DNA of 64,000 nucleotides. Source: Salvator merianae (taxonomy: Eukaryota > Chordata > Lepidosauria > Squamata > Teiidae). The translations under genes were made by a program, and so were the position numbers. Shown in pieces: positions 22,149-33,766 of the stretch. Location of the stretch: the NCBI GenBank assembly GCA_003586115.2, contig QVOM02000029.1:26785712-26849711 (forward strand), in the 5' to 3' direction. The notes under the pieces were generated by a model. The model ran no database searches. It saw only the letters and a list, made by a program, of their open reading frames with translations, and was not told the origin of the DNA. How positions within the stretch are numbered: the first letter of the stretch is position 1; each line of letters starts with the position of its first letter.

Positions 22149-22695
22149 CCCTATTTCCACACTGACCTGGTCTATCCTGGTACAGGATGAGCCACCCCAT
22201 ACCAGGAGATGCAATACCAGGGTGGATTGCTCCTGGCCCAGAACAAGCCCATCTGCATTGGGACAGTCTGTTCTGCATCAGACCCCACGCTGATTACAAA
22301 GCTTGTGTTAGCTTCAAAGCTGATGCAGGGGGGCTTTGAATGCCCTATAGGCCAGAAACGAAAGTTTCTAGCTTTCATAACTCCTGGTGGGGCATTTCAG
22401 CAGCACACCTTGTTGTGCCACCAAAATAGGTTCCCTGTGGTATACTGGACCACTGAGGCATGCCATCTGCACATCTCCATGGTCCAGTATACCAACAGGC
22501 CAGTAGGCCCTGACATCAAGATCTGGTTAACTGGACTAGGATACCACATTGGTGTCCTACCCAGTCTATTCTCCATCCTATGAGAATGGAGCATGATAGG
22601 AGGGGGAGGGGCCTCCATTATCCAGCATCAGCATGTGGAAAGGAGGTCCCTAGTCCCTTTCCTATACCACGCTAAGAGCATGTGTGGATAGCGCC
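22149..22695. repeat. MITE-like element, family B
   Basis: Ends ccctatttccacac and gtgtggatagcgcc form an imperfect inverted repeat. Interior contains gaaagtttctagctttcata, ggcatttcagcagcacacct, gtggtatactggaccac and repeated actggact motifs, shared with 12460-13189 and 61413-61906. Confidence 0.55.
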
Positions 22696-23764
22696 ATAGA
22701 TTTACTGTCATTAGTCCAGTCTCCCTGAAAACTCTTTAGTCAGTCAAAAAAATGCAGAATTGTATTTTGACATACATACTTCATGGATCTTTGTATTTTC
22801 ATTAAGAGTTGTAAACTGTATGGTAATCAAGTGTTGCATAGTGACTATGGCTTCATCCCCATGGTGGGAGGAAATGTGCCTGATGGATTGGTGCACTTGC
22901 TCCAACCCTGAAAATGGGAGGTGCTCCATTTGTATGTAGTCCTCATCCTGCCCTTCCAGCCTTCAGAGTTCCTGCCTGGTTGTCAAGACTACCATTCACA
23001 GGTCCAGGAGGAAAAGTACAAGGACACAGAGACTTGCCAGTCTAGCAGCAGGTCTTGGTTTATTGATAAAATACCATGTCTTAGAAAATACAGGTAAAAC
23101 AATGTATACTTCAGAACCAGCCCTCCCACACCCCGGTCACACAGACTGTTGTATAAACATTCCTGAATGCTCCTAGTTCTTCCCATCAGAATGACCTTAA
23201 GGTGCAGAGCTAGTCTGATTAAAACTTACTTCTTGGTGCTAAGCAAATGCTGGATCTATAAGGCAAGTTAACAATGAAGGCCCAGTCTCAAACCATCCAA
23301 CTCCCCATATGACGAACCCCCATCCAGAGGTAAAACCAACAGGGCTTAGGTAATAAGGAAGGAAAGCAAGACCAGGCTGCTCAGGAAAATGAGAATAAAA
23401 AAAAAGCAAAGTGCATCATCAGCGTTAGTTCAAGAATGTTTAGATCCAGCATAACCCAAGCAATCAACCAAATATTGCAAATGACCATAAAATATATAAG
23501 CCAAATATCATGTTCACCCACCATGTTTCCAGACCACCTCTTCCAACCACCCTTACACCAGTACCATTAAGGAGCACACAGGAAATGGATCTGAAAGTTA
23601 GCCATCTTCTGCATGGTCCAAAATGGGGCCAGTACAGGCAATGAAGGTAAGTTGCCAGTACCAATTCCATCTGTCTGCCTAATGGTGATGTGGGGCCTAA
23701 GGGTGGAAGATGTTTTCTGAGTTGTTGTCTTGTTTCCTGCACTTCAGGAAGGACATCTCTGGAG
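22696..23764. other. Unassigned non-coding sequence
   Basis: No gene. The piece 22985-23170 (gtccaggaggaaaagtacaa ... cttggtttattgataaaata) looks repeat-like but I cannot place it. Confidence 0.35.
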
Positions 23765-23970
23765 CACTGGCGTAGCGAGGGTGGGGCGGGGGGGCGGAGC
23801 GCCCCAGGTGGCGCGTTGTCCGGGGCGGGCGCGCGCTCATCGCCCCGGGCGGCCGCACTCGGCGGCAGCCCGCCGGGTGGCGGCCACGCTCGTCGCTTCG
23901 TCGCCCGGCCTGCCAGCGTGCGTGTGGGCGGAGCCAGCGAGCGCGCATGCGTGCAGGTAGGGCCATCGAG

Positions 23971-24445
23971 GCCGCCGCCGGGCGGGCCGGGGCGAGGAGC
24001 GCGGCCTCCGCCGGGCGGGCCGGGGCGAGGAGCGCGACTCCCGCCGGGCGGGCCGGGGCGAGGAGCGCGGGCGCCGCCGGGCGGGCCGGGGCGGCGAGCG
24101 GGGCCGCCGCCGGGCGGGCCGGGGCGGCGAGCGCGACGCCCGCCGGGCGGGCCGGGGCGACGGGCGAGGCCGCCGCCGGGCGGGGCGGGGCGACGAGCGC
24201 GACTCCCGCCGGGTGGGCCGGGGCGACGAGCGAGGCTGCCGCCGGGCGGGCTGGGGCGAGGAGCGCGGCCGCCGCCGGGTGGGCCGGGGTGAGGAGCGAG
24301 GCCGCCGCCGGGCGCGCCGGGGCGACGAGCGCGACTCCCGCCGGGCGGGCCTGGGCGACAGGCGAGGCCGCCGCCGGGCACGCCGGGGCGAGGGGCGAGG
24401 CCGCCGCCGGGCGCGCCGGGGCGAGGAGCGCGGGCCCGGGCGGGC
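23971..24445 (+). repeat. 33-bp GC-rich VNTR, about 14 units
   Basis: Unit of the form cgccgggcgggccggggcga + ggagcgcggcctc, with unit-specific changes (gag/gac/ggc, cggccg/gactcc). Period 33 holds throughout; translated periodicity is 11 residues in every frame. Confidence 0.9.
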
Positions 24446-24469
24446 CGGGGTGAGGAGCAGGCATGCGTG

Positions 24470-24550
24470 CTCGCTGGCCCCGCCCACACGCATGCGCAGT
24501 CGCTGGCCCCGCCCACACGCATGCGCAGTCGCTGGCCCCGCCCCTAGCCC
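24470..24550 (+). repeat. 29-bp tandem repeat, about 2.7 units
   Basis: cgctggccccgcccacacgc followed by atgcgcagt, repeated. A similar acgcatgcg motif appears in the left part of the same element. Confidence 0.8.
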
Positions 24551-24605
24551 CGGGCGTCAAAACGGCTAGTAGCCCCGGGTGGCAAAACGGCTCGCTACGC
24601 CACTG

Positions 24606-24906
24606 CTCTGGAGACTCTTGTGTATCATTGAGAGCAGACTGAAGGTCCAAAGATGGTATGGGCAGGCAGGCATCGCACCCCTCAGACCCTCACCAGGTGT
24701 CTTTTTTGTAGGATTCATCACAGAAATGTTGGGTCAGAAGTTGGGGTACCAGTTTTCAAATCCACACAGAACCTCAAAGCTCCCTGGGCTCAGCCACTGA
24801 CTCTCAGTCTAACTTACTGCATAGAGTTATCACAAGGAGGAGAAAAGACTGATAGCCACCTTGAGCTCTTCAGAAGAAATCAAAGATGTAGTTGTGTTAT
24901 TTTGGA
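24606..24906. other. Unassigned non-coding sequence
   Basis: Resumes the flanking sequence after the hAT-type insertion. The stretch near 24770-24850 (ctgggctcagccactgactc ... tagagttatcacaaggagg) looks like an old dispersed repeat; no gene. Confidence 0.3.
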
Positions 24907-25040
24907 TCAGTAAGTAAGATCAATCTGGCTCAGTAAGCAAGGGTGTCTAGGAGCACCTTAGATACTAACAGAGAGAGAAAAGTTGTTAGCATGAGATTCC
25001 ATAGACTAAGCCAACTTCATCAGATGCTTCAGAAGAAAGG
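24907..25040 (-). repeat. Widespread amniote repeat fragment
   Basis: The string 'tctaggagcaccttagatac', 'tagcatgagattccatagac', 'taagccaacttcatcagatg' is, read on the minus strand, the familiar 'catctgatgaagt ... cacgaaagctt ... tagtctctaaggtgc' repeat found across reptile genomes. Family name not certain. Confidence 0.45.
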
Positions 25041-26453
25041 TAAGCATAAATACAAAAAAATAATTATAATAAAGTGTTTTGCTTCTCTTATGGAGGTAAA
25101 AATGCTTTCTTCCATATAAGGTCCTTCTCATAAAGTATCCACTATGAACTGCCTAGCTCACAGTGACCAGCAGTTTAATAGAAAAGATTTCTGCATGTGT
25201 TGCCTGTATGCCAAACCACATCTGCTGATATTTCATCTTCCGTGTAACTAATAAATGTGTAAGAGCCCTGTCCTGACTTTAGGGATATGCAATATTTACA
25301 GCTAAGCTTTGTACAAAGCAAGGGATAGTATTTTTGCCCCGTTGATTTTAATCCTAGGCCCCAGAGCTATTCTATGTGAATGTTCAGAGATTCAAAATAG
25401 ATAGAAGAAAGAATTTACACAGCATATATTACTGTCATTTGGTGTAGTGATGGCTGCTAGCATGGATAGTTTTGAAAGGGAATTGAAAAAATAGATGGAG
25501 AATAAAGTTGTCAATGGCTGCTAGATAAGATAGGATAGGATAGGACAGGACAGGACAGGACAGGACAGGACATGGTATATTATTTATTAGCTCCAAGGTT
25601 TTCTATAGGTATCTGGTTTGTGTCTGGGAAGTTAGATCCTCCTAAACATCTGGGCTGATGCAGCAAAGTTCTCACCTGTTCTCCTTTTTATCTTATTCCA
25701 TTCACAGATTCTTTTGTCTATCCTATCGCTTATGACACCTTAACCAATAGTACCAATTTTACATTGTCTTCCCAGATGTACCACTGTTTCTACCAGAACT
25801 TCCTTTGAAATGTTGTGGTATAGACTCTCGGAAAAGTCTGGATACTAAAAGGAAACTAGGCTTAATAATCAAGCACAACAGATTTATGTGTGGGAGGCTA
25901 TGTAAAGAATGTCCTTGGAACCAGCTTCTCTCTGTGTTACTGTAACATTGTTTCCCATTTTGTTTTCTATTGTATTTTGCATTCCTTTGTGTGATGTTCA
26001 ATCTTCTAAGACATCACACCACCATATTCTATTTTATTTGTTCTATTATAGGAACCATTGCATTATCAAGTTCTTCATCTTCTTTTTTCCAGTGTGGTTG
26101 ATAAACTTGAAAATACATTTTCTTTCTTTTTCTTCTCCAACATACATCTATTTATCACAGATGGAAAAATCCATACAAGCTCATCTCATGCCTGGCAGTG
26201 ATACTTAGCATGGTGTTGAAGCATCAAAGTCAGTAATAACTGTTAAATTCTTGTCATCAAGTAATCTGAGGAAGTGCAAAGAAGATAATTAACTTTTTTC
26301 ACAAAGGGTGGGAGTATAGCAGGAATATGAAAACATGCACATTATGTTCTATGTAAGACAAAAAACAAATTTCAGATCTGCATTTTATACCTCGGTTGAT
26401 TTGGCAAGGGGTAAAAAATGCTAACAAAATGTTAACAAGATGGTTAGTGTGAA
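25041..26453. other. Unassigned sequence with a GATAG/GACAG microsatellite
   Basis: AT-rich, no gene. A 5-bp repeat runs 25524-25571, changing from gatag to gacag units along its length. Several T-rich tracts lie near 26030-26110. Confidence 0.45.
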
Positions 26454-26611
26454 AAGACATGATAGAGGTCTATAAAACTATACATGGGCTGGAAAGCATG
26501 AATAAGGAAGAGGAAAAAAAAGATCCCTTGCTTAAAATACTAGAACCACGGCTTCCCCAGCAAAATTCGCAGTGTTTGGAGAATCAGGACAGGCAAAAGA
26601 AAATCTTATCT
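26454..26611 (+). mobile_element. CR1/L3-type LINE fragment, left half (split)
   Basis: Encodes the LINE C-terminal pattern (HDMIEVYKTIHGLESMNKEE) followed by a decayed stretch ending ggacaggcaaaagaaaatct. Interrupted by the family D element and resumes at 27690 with tgatggaatttatttcc, which is where this LINE tail would continue. Confidence 0.55.
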
Positions 26612-27689
26612 CTAAGGCTGCGGTCGGACATCGTCAATGTAAACCGTATAGAAGAGTACACGCAGTGAATTCGTCTTCTGGTCATTCCCACAGTTACAAT
26701 TTAACACGGAGTCAATTCGTACTTGCTCGTTCCCACACTGATATTTCCCGTGCTTGGCAGTACCCTTTCTGCCTCCACCCCTCATCAAATTCTCCTCCCT
26801 ATGCAGTCAGCGATTGGCTGCAGTCCCAACGTTCAAACCTTGACATCACAGGGGCGAGAAAGTCAAGCTCCGTTCTCTGCATGTCCCCACTGCTGCCTCA
26901 GAACATGGATTAACTTGGCAGCATTACTAGTCATTCGCCATTTGCTCCTCCCTGCAGCCTCTGTCTACCGAAGCAGAACTTAAAAACTACGTTCACTTTA
27001 AAACTATGAACTTTAAAAAACTAAGCTTTTGAAATGCGCAGTTCTGCTATCCTGCTGTTTCACTTTAACTAAGCTTTTGAAATGCGGAGTTCTGCTATCC
27101 TGCTGATTCACTTTAGCGCAATTGCGCAATTTAAAAGTAGCGGGAGAGGTCCATAACAAAGGGAAAAAGTGGGGAGGGAACGTGGGGGGGTTCTACTATT
27201 TTTAACTGTGTGCTGACCACGGCAAAACTCCAAACAGGCGCAGTTTATTTTTTGCTTTAAAGAGCAGACGGAAGTGGAGAAAGCCTTTAATTTCTTCCTG
27301 GCAGGACCGCAACTTAGCGAAGGAGGACGATTTCTTTTCCCCTGGCAGCAAGGGAAGGGGGGATAATGGAGGCAGAGGAAACTAATGTGCTTCCTGCCCA
27401 CCCACAAAGTCTGTCATTGGACGGCACAAAATGGGGATCCTTCCCTCTGCACACACCCCAAAACAGTACGGTCCCTCTCAAATAATCGCTTTCCCCGTGC
27501 CCACAGCACAAAGTAAAGCGCGCTAGCGATCTGGAATGGCTTGAGAGTTCATTAAATCCGAAGACAAAGTAATCCGGATTTCGCCAATTTAATCCATAAA
27601 AATTACGGAACGGCAAGATCATGTTGGGACAGCGGGAACTGAAGACGGCCTGTAAACTGATTAAATGCCGTGTCGGAACGCAGCCTTAG
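26612..27689 (-). mobile_element. 1.08-kb MITE, family D, minus orientation
   Basis: Ends ctaaggctgcggtcggacat and gtgtcggaacgcagccttag are inverted repeats. The reverse complement matches the 29971-31150 copy along its length (gcaggctgtcttcag, ttctggacta, ggcaaat near the far end). Contains a 48-bp tandem duplication at 27021-27116. No transposase. No clear target duplication could be read at the ends. Confidence 0.75.
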
Positions 27690-27800
27690 TGTAATAAAAT
27701 GATGGAATTTATTTCCACTTATGTTTGCCAGAAGAGGTTGGAAAAAAATCATGGTAGATAAAGCTTTAATGGCTATTAGGATTGATAGGGAGGGTTTAGT
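27690..27800 (+). mobile_element. CR1/L3-type LINE fragment, right half
   Basis: Continues from 26611 with tgatggaatttatttcc and gaagaggttgg, then decays. Short and old. Confidence 0.4.
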
Positions 27801-27819
27801 TATATAGATCCAGGCTATG

Positions 27820-28200
27820 GAATGTCCCCCCTTCTGATATGTGTCTCACACTCTCCCTCTATAGAAATCAGAAGATTGGAGAAGCTGTACCTCCTTATCA
27901 GACCTTTGACTAAGGAAGATGGTATACTCCTTGGCTGTTTTTGTTTTTTAATCTGTTTTAATCCTGCTTTTATATATTTTAATTATTGTGATTCACTCTA
28001 AGACCTCAGGGTATACAGTGGACCATTAAATAAATTAAATAGATAAATAGAAATTGGCTTGCTGGAAGTCTGTGTGCCAGTGATGCATTATTGTGCTCAT
28101 ATTTTGCTCACAGCTTCTATACATGATGTGCGAACAGGATGCTTGATTAGATGGTCCTTTGGTCTGATCCAACAGAGCATTTCTTATGTACTTATTTACT
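27820..28200 (+). mobile_element. Two consecutive LINE 3' tails (L2-like then CR1/L3-like)
   Basis: 27820-28050 ends in ttttaatcctgcttttatat ... cctcagggtatacagtggac ... aaataaattaaatagataaa, an L2-like tail. 28060-28200 carries gcttgattagatggtccttt, ggtctgatccaacagagcat and ttcttatgtactta, a CR1/L3-like tail. Both are short and degraded. Confidence 0.5.
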
Positions 28201-29460
28201 GCTATAAATGCTTGTTTTTATTCCATAACATGTTTATTAGCTATACTGTGAAATGACTCCTGAATTTTCAACATGAATCAACATTTCACACATCATTAAA
28301 CTCTTTGGTGTGCAGTATTTCTAGTCGATTTTCAGGAGCTTGATCTGTGCATCTGGGATGTTCCAGATATTTTAGGCTATCATTTCCACCATATCTCCCA
28401 TTCCACATATCAGTTTAAAGAAGTTGCAGTTCTTTGCATTTGCGTAGAACTTTGTGGTGAGATTGAAATACAAGGTCAATGTTGTCAATCAGGTCCTCTT
28501 CTTTTGTAGGTACTTCCAAAAACCCATAATTATTTTTTATTTGCACCTGATTTGCCAGATGTGATCATGGTGCTCCTGATGCAGTATTGGAATATAGACC
28601 CAATTTACCAGGTTATTGATATTCCAGAAAAATTAACTATCCCAGCACAATATCCTGTTATCCTGTAACTGCAGCTCTGTCTGGATTACTGTGCAAGAAG
28701 TACAGCGAGAGTTTGACTTGAGCTGTCTGTGCCCAGAAATACTTCATGTGATACTATTGGTCACCTGTATGGAACAACAGGAGAATTAGTTCACATGGAA
28801 AGAAAATCTCACAGCTGGAATGTCACTCCGCTGCTGTGGCAAATTCTAAAACATGGAGTATCAATCTAATGTCTAAACAATGTGTGATAATTCCAGATGT
28901 GCTCTATATTGGTAAATCAACAAATTGTGGAATAAATAAGAGATTTCTGGATGCGACCAAGGAGAATACTGAACACTCACAAAGTAAAAAAGTATTATCT
29001 TCTGTTGTGTTGTGAACCAAATTATTTCATGATTTCCAGTTATCTGACTGCTGGAAAGCTTCGGGGTCAGCTTTTACAGAATCTTCTCTATTGTGAACAG
29101 AGACATACAGTGTTTTATATCTGAGAACCGATCTACGCAAATTAATTCATTCTTGCCCTTTTCTTGCACCGCTATGAACTTGTCAACTCTCCTTTGAAAT
29201 ATGGCTATGCTGTTGATATTAAAAAGGCCAGAAGCAATGAGATTCAGTTGTAAGCTGAAAAGCAAGCCTACTTGGTTTGTTTTACATTTCTGTATTAGCC
29301 AGGTAGACTGCCTAGTTTCATTATTTGCAGTGGTAGGTGGTCTTAACTGTAGTGCTTTTTCCAGGATTGTGATTATTTTACACTTTTTCATAGCCCAGTT
29401 AGCTATGTATAGTTTATAAGCATAGCAGTCCACATTCAAATCAGCCATATCAATTTGGCA
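28201..29460. other. Unassigned region with a 124-codon minus-strand frame
   Basis: No domain recognised. The minus-strand frame 29074-29448 begins MADLNVDCYAYKLYIANWAM and has ordinary amino-acid composition, unlike a repeat artefact; a plus-strand frame overlaps it. It could be a fragment of an old retroelement or processed pseudogene, or chance. Confidence 0.3.
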
Positions 29461-29970
29461 AAGCTGGTGGAGACATAGTCCTTGAAATACAGCTTCCCCT
29501 GATCAGTGCCTTTAGTTGGTCTCAGCTGAGATTTCTCCACTGAGTAATCCCTCCATTGTGTTGAGGCAGCCACTTCTGTAAATGGATTGTACTCTGCTTA
29601 AGCCAAAAATAAATGAAGATTCCATCAAATGTCAATAGGTTTTAGTCATAATAATGTTTGTCACCAAGAGGGTAAGGAGCAGAGCATCTCTTGGGATGAT
29701 GAAAATGCTGTGTGCTTGAATCTTTCCGTCAAATCGCTGAACGGCAAGAAAGCCATAAAGCTAAGTAATACAACTGCAATGCATCTTCTATGCCCAATGT
29801 TCAATAAGGGAGATTCTACACTGGCCAGCGTACTGGACCAGTAAGTGTCCTAAGAGTCTCCCTTCTGCATGTTAACCCAGGATGAGGCCTCCCTTAGACC
29901 GTCCCAGGGTGCAGAAGGGAGGGTCCTCGTACGCCTCCTGCTCCCGTATACTAGCTGGTAAGAAATTGCC
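29461..29970. other. Unassigned non-coding sequence
   Basis: No gene. The part 29800-29965 (ctacactggccagcgtactg ... cttctgcatgttaacccagg) resembles family B style sequence but is too diverged to assign. Confidence 0.3.
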
Positions 29971-31150
29971 CTAAGGCCGTGTTCCAACACGGCATTTAAT
30001 CAATTTGCAGGCTGTCTTCAGTTCCTGCTGGCCTCACATGATCTTGTCTTTCCGTAGTTTTTCTGGACTAAATTGGCAAAATCTGGACTACTTTTCATTG
30101 GGATTTAATGAGTTCTCAAGCCATTCCAGGTCGCTAGCCCACTTTACTTTGCGATGTGAGAACGCGGAAGGAGAGTATTTGGGAGGGACTGTACTTTTTC
30201 AGGGGGGTGCAGAGAGAGGGCTTCCCATATCCTGCTGTCCAATGACAGACTTTGTGGGTGAGCAGGAATCACAGTAGTTCCTTCCACCTCCATTATTCCC
30301 CCTTTGCCCGCTTCCAGATGAAAAGAAAACTGTCCTCCATTTTACTTTGCTAAACTGCAGTTCTTTCTCTTCCTTTATCCCCCATTCAATGTTGCCAGGA
30401 GGAAATTAAAGGCTTCCTCCACTTCTGATTGCTTATTAAGCCAAAAAACAGACTGTGCTTGTTTGGAGGTGCAGTCCTCTTGCCCCAACAAAGAACCCAC
30501 TCAGTATCAGTTTTGCCATTGGCAGTGCACAGCTACATAGTGGGATACATGCTGCTGAGGATGTCTTGGAGGAAGGTGAGGCAGAGTCCATTTGCTGGCC
30601 ATTAACTACACTATCATGATAATAGAGCCCCCCCGTTCCCCCCCCCCATATTTTCTCCTCTTCACGGGCCTCTACCTGCTTTTGTGCTACTCTTAAATTG
30701 AGCAATTGCACATAAATGCAATTGCAATGGAGCAGAAATCGCCATCTACCCTTTAAGAAGCTTAATTGTGCGATACATGTGGTATTAAAGTTCTGCTTGT
30801 ATAGATACAGACTGGAGGAGGAGAAGGAGCAAATGGCAAATGACTAGTAACGCCGCCAAGTGAATCCATGTTCTGAGGCAGCAGCAGAGAAATACGTAGG
30901 ATGGAGCTTGGCTTGCCCGCCCCTATGAAGTCAAGATTTGAATGTTGGGACTGCAGCCTATCACTGACTGTGCAGGGAGGGAAATTTGGAGAGGGGTGGA
31001 AGCAGAAAAACATGGGAAACATCAGTGTGAGAACGAGCAAGTCCAAATTGAATCCATGTTAAAATGCAAATGTGGAAATGATCGTAAGATGAATTCAGCC
31101 CTCATACTCTTCCCATACAAATTAAATTTATGATGCCGGACTGCACCCTA
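29971..31150 (+). mobile_element. 1.18-kb MITE, family D, plus orientation
   Basis: Begins ctaaggccgtgttccaacac and ends gatgccggactgcacccta, imperfect inverted repeats. It is the opposite-orientation partner of 26612-27689, about 2.3 kb away, and the longest copy in the window. No transposase; the interior contains a C-run near 30640. Confidence 0.7.
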
Positions 31151-31484
31151 AATCTCTCTTGCTCTGCATTTTCTCCTAACAGTCTACAGTTCTGCTTAAC
31201 ATTTTATCATAGATTGGGGTTTTCCTTTGCATTTTTTAGATCGGTGTATTTAATGGTTTTCCTTTTCTACTGATTGCTCCCCTATCATCCTGTTCATCCT
31301 AGTGGTCAATATGTACGTATCAATTCATATATTGCCCTAAAAGCCAAGTAGGTGGAAGATTTGTAAATCCTAACACTACGTACAATATGAAAAGCAGTGC
31401 ATGTTCTAGCTACAAGAGTCATTAGGGAGAGCAGCACCCTCTAAGAGTCTTTCTTCACTTATTTCAGGAGTGCAGGGGTCTAGA
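31151..31484. other. Unassigned non-coding sequence
   Basis: AT-rich; no gene or recognised repeat. Confidence 0.4.
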
Positions 31485-31921
31485 GGCCTCTCTTCCACAT
31501 GCTAGTGCAGTTTACGGGGAGATGATGCCCCTGCTAGCCCACAGCATCTGCATTGCATGCAACATAGCCCAGGTCCTTCAGTGGTCTAGCAGATGCAAGA
31601 CCAGCCCAAGAGGCATGCGGAAGGTCTGCATGCCTCCATGGGCCACTTTAGCAGGGAGACCCATTTCAGTGGCACACAAAACTGTGCTGCCCAAATGGGT
31701 CTTTCTAGGGCTTCATGGCTAAGAACATTAGTTCCTAGAAATGTGACAATCCAGAAGCTAGCACCAAAGATTAGCACAATTTATGGAGCCAGCAAGAGTG
31801 CTGTCCTGGAAAAGCTTTCCACATGCAGAAGGCTTGTTTTGGGCCACTCCTGATGCCAGAACTGCTCCAGGCTGACCCGGTCCTATTAGACTGGACCAGC
31901 AAAGTAAGTGCAGAAACAGCC
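31485..31921. repeat. MITE-like element, family B
   Basis: Contains gcctccatgggccactttag, gacccatttcagtggcacac and right terminus agtaagtgcagaaacagcc, shared in order with other family B copies. The left end is near cctctcttccacatgc. Confidence 0.5.
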
Positions 31922-32026
31922 TAGATTGAAACCATGAGGTTAGTACAGAAGGGGTGAGACGTTAGCTGGAAGCACCACTCTGGGCTTACCTAAGTGCTTG
32001 AATCTGCTTAGGTGATTGGTATAATC

Positions 32027-32344
32027 CCGTGGTTCCCAATGTGGGGTGCAGGGGGGCAATTTGATTTTTAAGGGGGGCAATTCGAGAATGAGTTATTAAC
32101 AGTGAACTTTTTGCATTTCTTATGGTTCTAGGGGCCTCATATACAGTATATAAATATATATTGTGACATACACATTTTTAAAATTAAAATCAGAATGTAC
32201 ACGGCGGTCAGCTTGTTTATACCAAGTTATTGGCCATTTAGGAGTTCACTTTTTGAATAATAAGAATTATATGTCACGCGGGGGGCATCTGGATTTTAGA
32301 GATGCTTAGGTGGGGCATGGCCAAAAAAGGGTTGGGGACCACTG
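32027..32344. mobile_element. 318-bp hAT-type element with 8-bp TSD
   Basis: Ends ccgtggttcccaa and ttggggaccactg are inverted repeats of the common vertebrate hAT form cagtggttcccaa. Flanks gtataatc (32019-32026 and 32345-32352) are identical. The interior has gggggcaattcgagaa and ggggggcatctggattttag near the ends; no coding capacity. Confidence 0.85.
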
Positions 32345-32352
32345 GTATAATC

Positions 32353-33626
32353 AAAGGGAAGTTTCCAACTACAGCCCCTTCTCTTCCTCAGTCTCCCTGT
32401 TTGCAAATTTGCATTTCACCTGCGTTGAAATGTGATTCAAAGTGAGATTTCTTCTATATCATGTCATGAACAAACACTTTACATTTAATATGTGTATTCA
32501 AATGCTTTGCATCCAGAGAAACGTAGCATGTAGTGAACATCTCAATATCTGTTCCGTTTCTGCCCAATGAGACATTTTCCTGCACTGCACTGCAGTTATT
32601 GGCTAGAATGCACTTGGGTCTGCCAAATGGTGATGACTGAAAAACTTCCCTCAGAAGAGCTCTGCTTCCACTAAAATGAGGCATTACATTGACTTTTTCC
32701 CCCACAATGAGAATGTTTGTCTAAAACAGTGATTAGAGTCCACAGCATGCAGTGTCCACATAGCTCCTACACTTGACCTGCTTCTGTGCATGGAATCCAT
32801 AGCCAGGGAAGATGGCTTACAAACAGTCCAACACAGGCCAGGTTGGATCCTGGTTCTTGCCACCACCATGCAGCAGGAATGACTCACACCACAGTCCAGC
32901 TCTGTGCCTGCATACATTCTAGGCACGTTCAGTCCCGTACAACCATGTGAAGTCTTTGACTGTCTGTCTTAATCCAGATCATGCTCTGTCTAATGTGCAG
33001 ATCTATGAGGCCTAGAAGTATTCTACACAGACCCTTAATCTGTATTAAGGGTCCATGCAGAAAGGCCCATAGAATACTAAAACAATCAAGCTTAGACCAG
33101 TTGCCTAGCAATAAAATACAGACTTGCCTTTTTTTTCAATACTCACTAAGGTTTTTAGAATTTCGAGTAGACAGCAGATTTATAGACAACATCTGTACAA
33201 CCCCTGGGAACAGATATGTTCTGAGATCCTAGAATACTTTTTCCAATGTACTTCAAGGGAGGCTTCAAATATTTGATCTTTTGGTGTAGCAGTCTGACCT
33301 CTGGATAAACACAGATCTGCAAAATAAAGTTGCAAATACATGTTAAAACACAGCACATAATGTAATGTCAAAATGTTACATTCAGAACATTGGGGGTAGA
33401 TGTCCACCCTAGAGAAGTGTTTGCCCCTGAAAGCCAAACCATCTACCCTAAAATATTTTGCAGGATACTACAAGTACAGGACTGTAGGATGGAAGACCAC
33501 AAAATAATCAGCTTTCCAAAAAGTTACATTTAATACATATTGGGATAGATTTCCAACTCAGATGTTTCCACCTGCCTAGAAAATAAATTGTGTATCCTAA
33601 AAAGCTGACTTTTGCAGAGTCATAGA
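32353..33626. other. Unassigned sequence; degraded family B piece near 32740-33069
   Basis: No gene. Near 32990-33069, tgtctaatgtgcagatctat and ggtccatgcagaaaggccc match the right part of family B (compare 17560-17694). The rest, including A/T-rich DNA at 33070-33600, is unassigned; a loosely repeated motif gaccacaaaataatcagctt occurs near 33494. Confidence 0.35.
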
Positions 33627-33766
33627 CCCGCTCTGCATTGGGTTTTATTCTGGATTATATACTGGAACAGGAGTCTCCCATCTGCATGCTGATGCAGACT
33701 ACAACAGGCCCCAGCATAAGGATGGCAGACTCTTATTCCAGAATAAGGCTGAGCGCAGAAAGGGCT
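33627..33766. repeat. Short MITE-like element, family F
   Basis: attctggattatatactgga ... catctgcatgctgatgcaga ... attccagaataaggctgagc, then cgcagaaagggct. It matches the element at 43966-44139 over its whole length. The ends fold back on each other (tattctgga/tccagaata). Confidence 0.6.

Larger units (their letters stand above)
23765..24605 (+). mobile_element. 841-bp GC-rich hAT-type element with 8-bp TSD
   Basis: Termini cactggcgtagcgag and ctcgctacgccactg are inverted repeats. The 8-bp flanks ctctggag (23757-23764 and 24606-24613) are identical. The interior is almost entirely G and C, dominated by a 33-bp VNTR, with a second 29-bp tandem (cgctggccccgcccacacgc) near the right end. There is no transposase. 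Because 33 is divisible by three, all frames stay open, producing several long Gly/Ala/Arg/Pro-rich ORFs on both strands that are not genes. Confidence 0.85.

Noticed and set aside
23464..24650. Long Pro/Gly/Ala/Arg-rich ORFs on both strands
   Set aside because: They arise from a 33-bp GC-rich tandem repeat, which keeps every frame open; several frames on both strands are equally long.
26612..27689. 8-bp target duplication for the family D element
   Set aside because: The flanking bases do not agree at either likely boundary, so I did not assign a superfamily.
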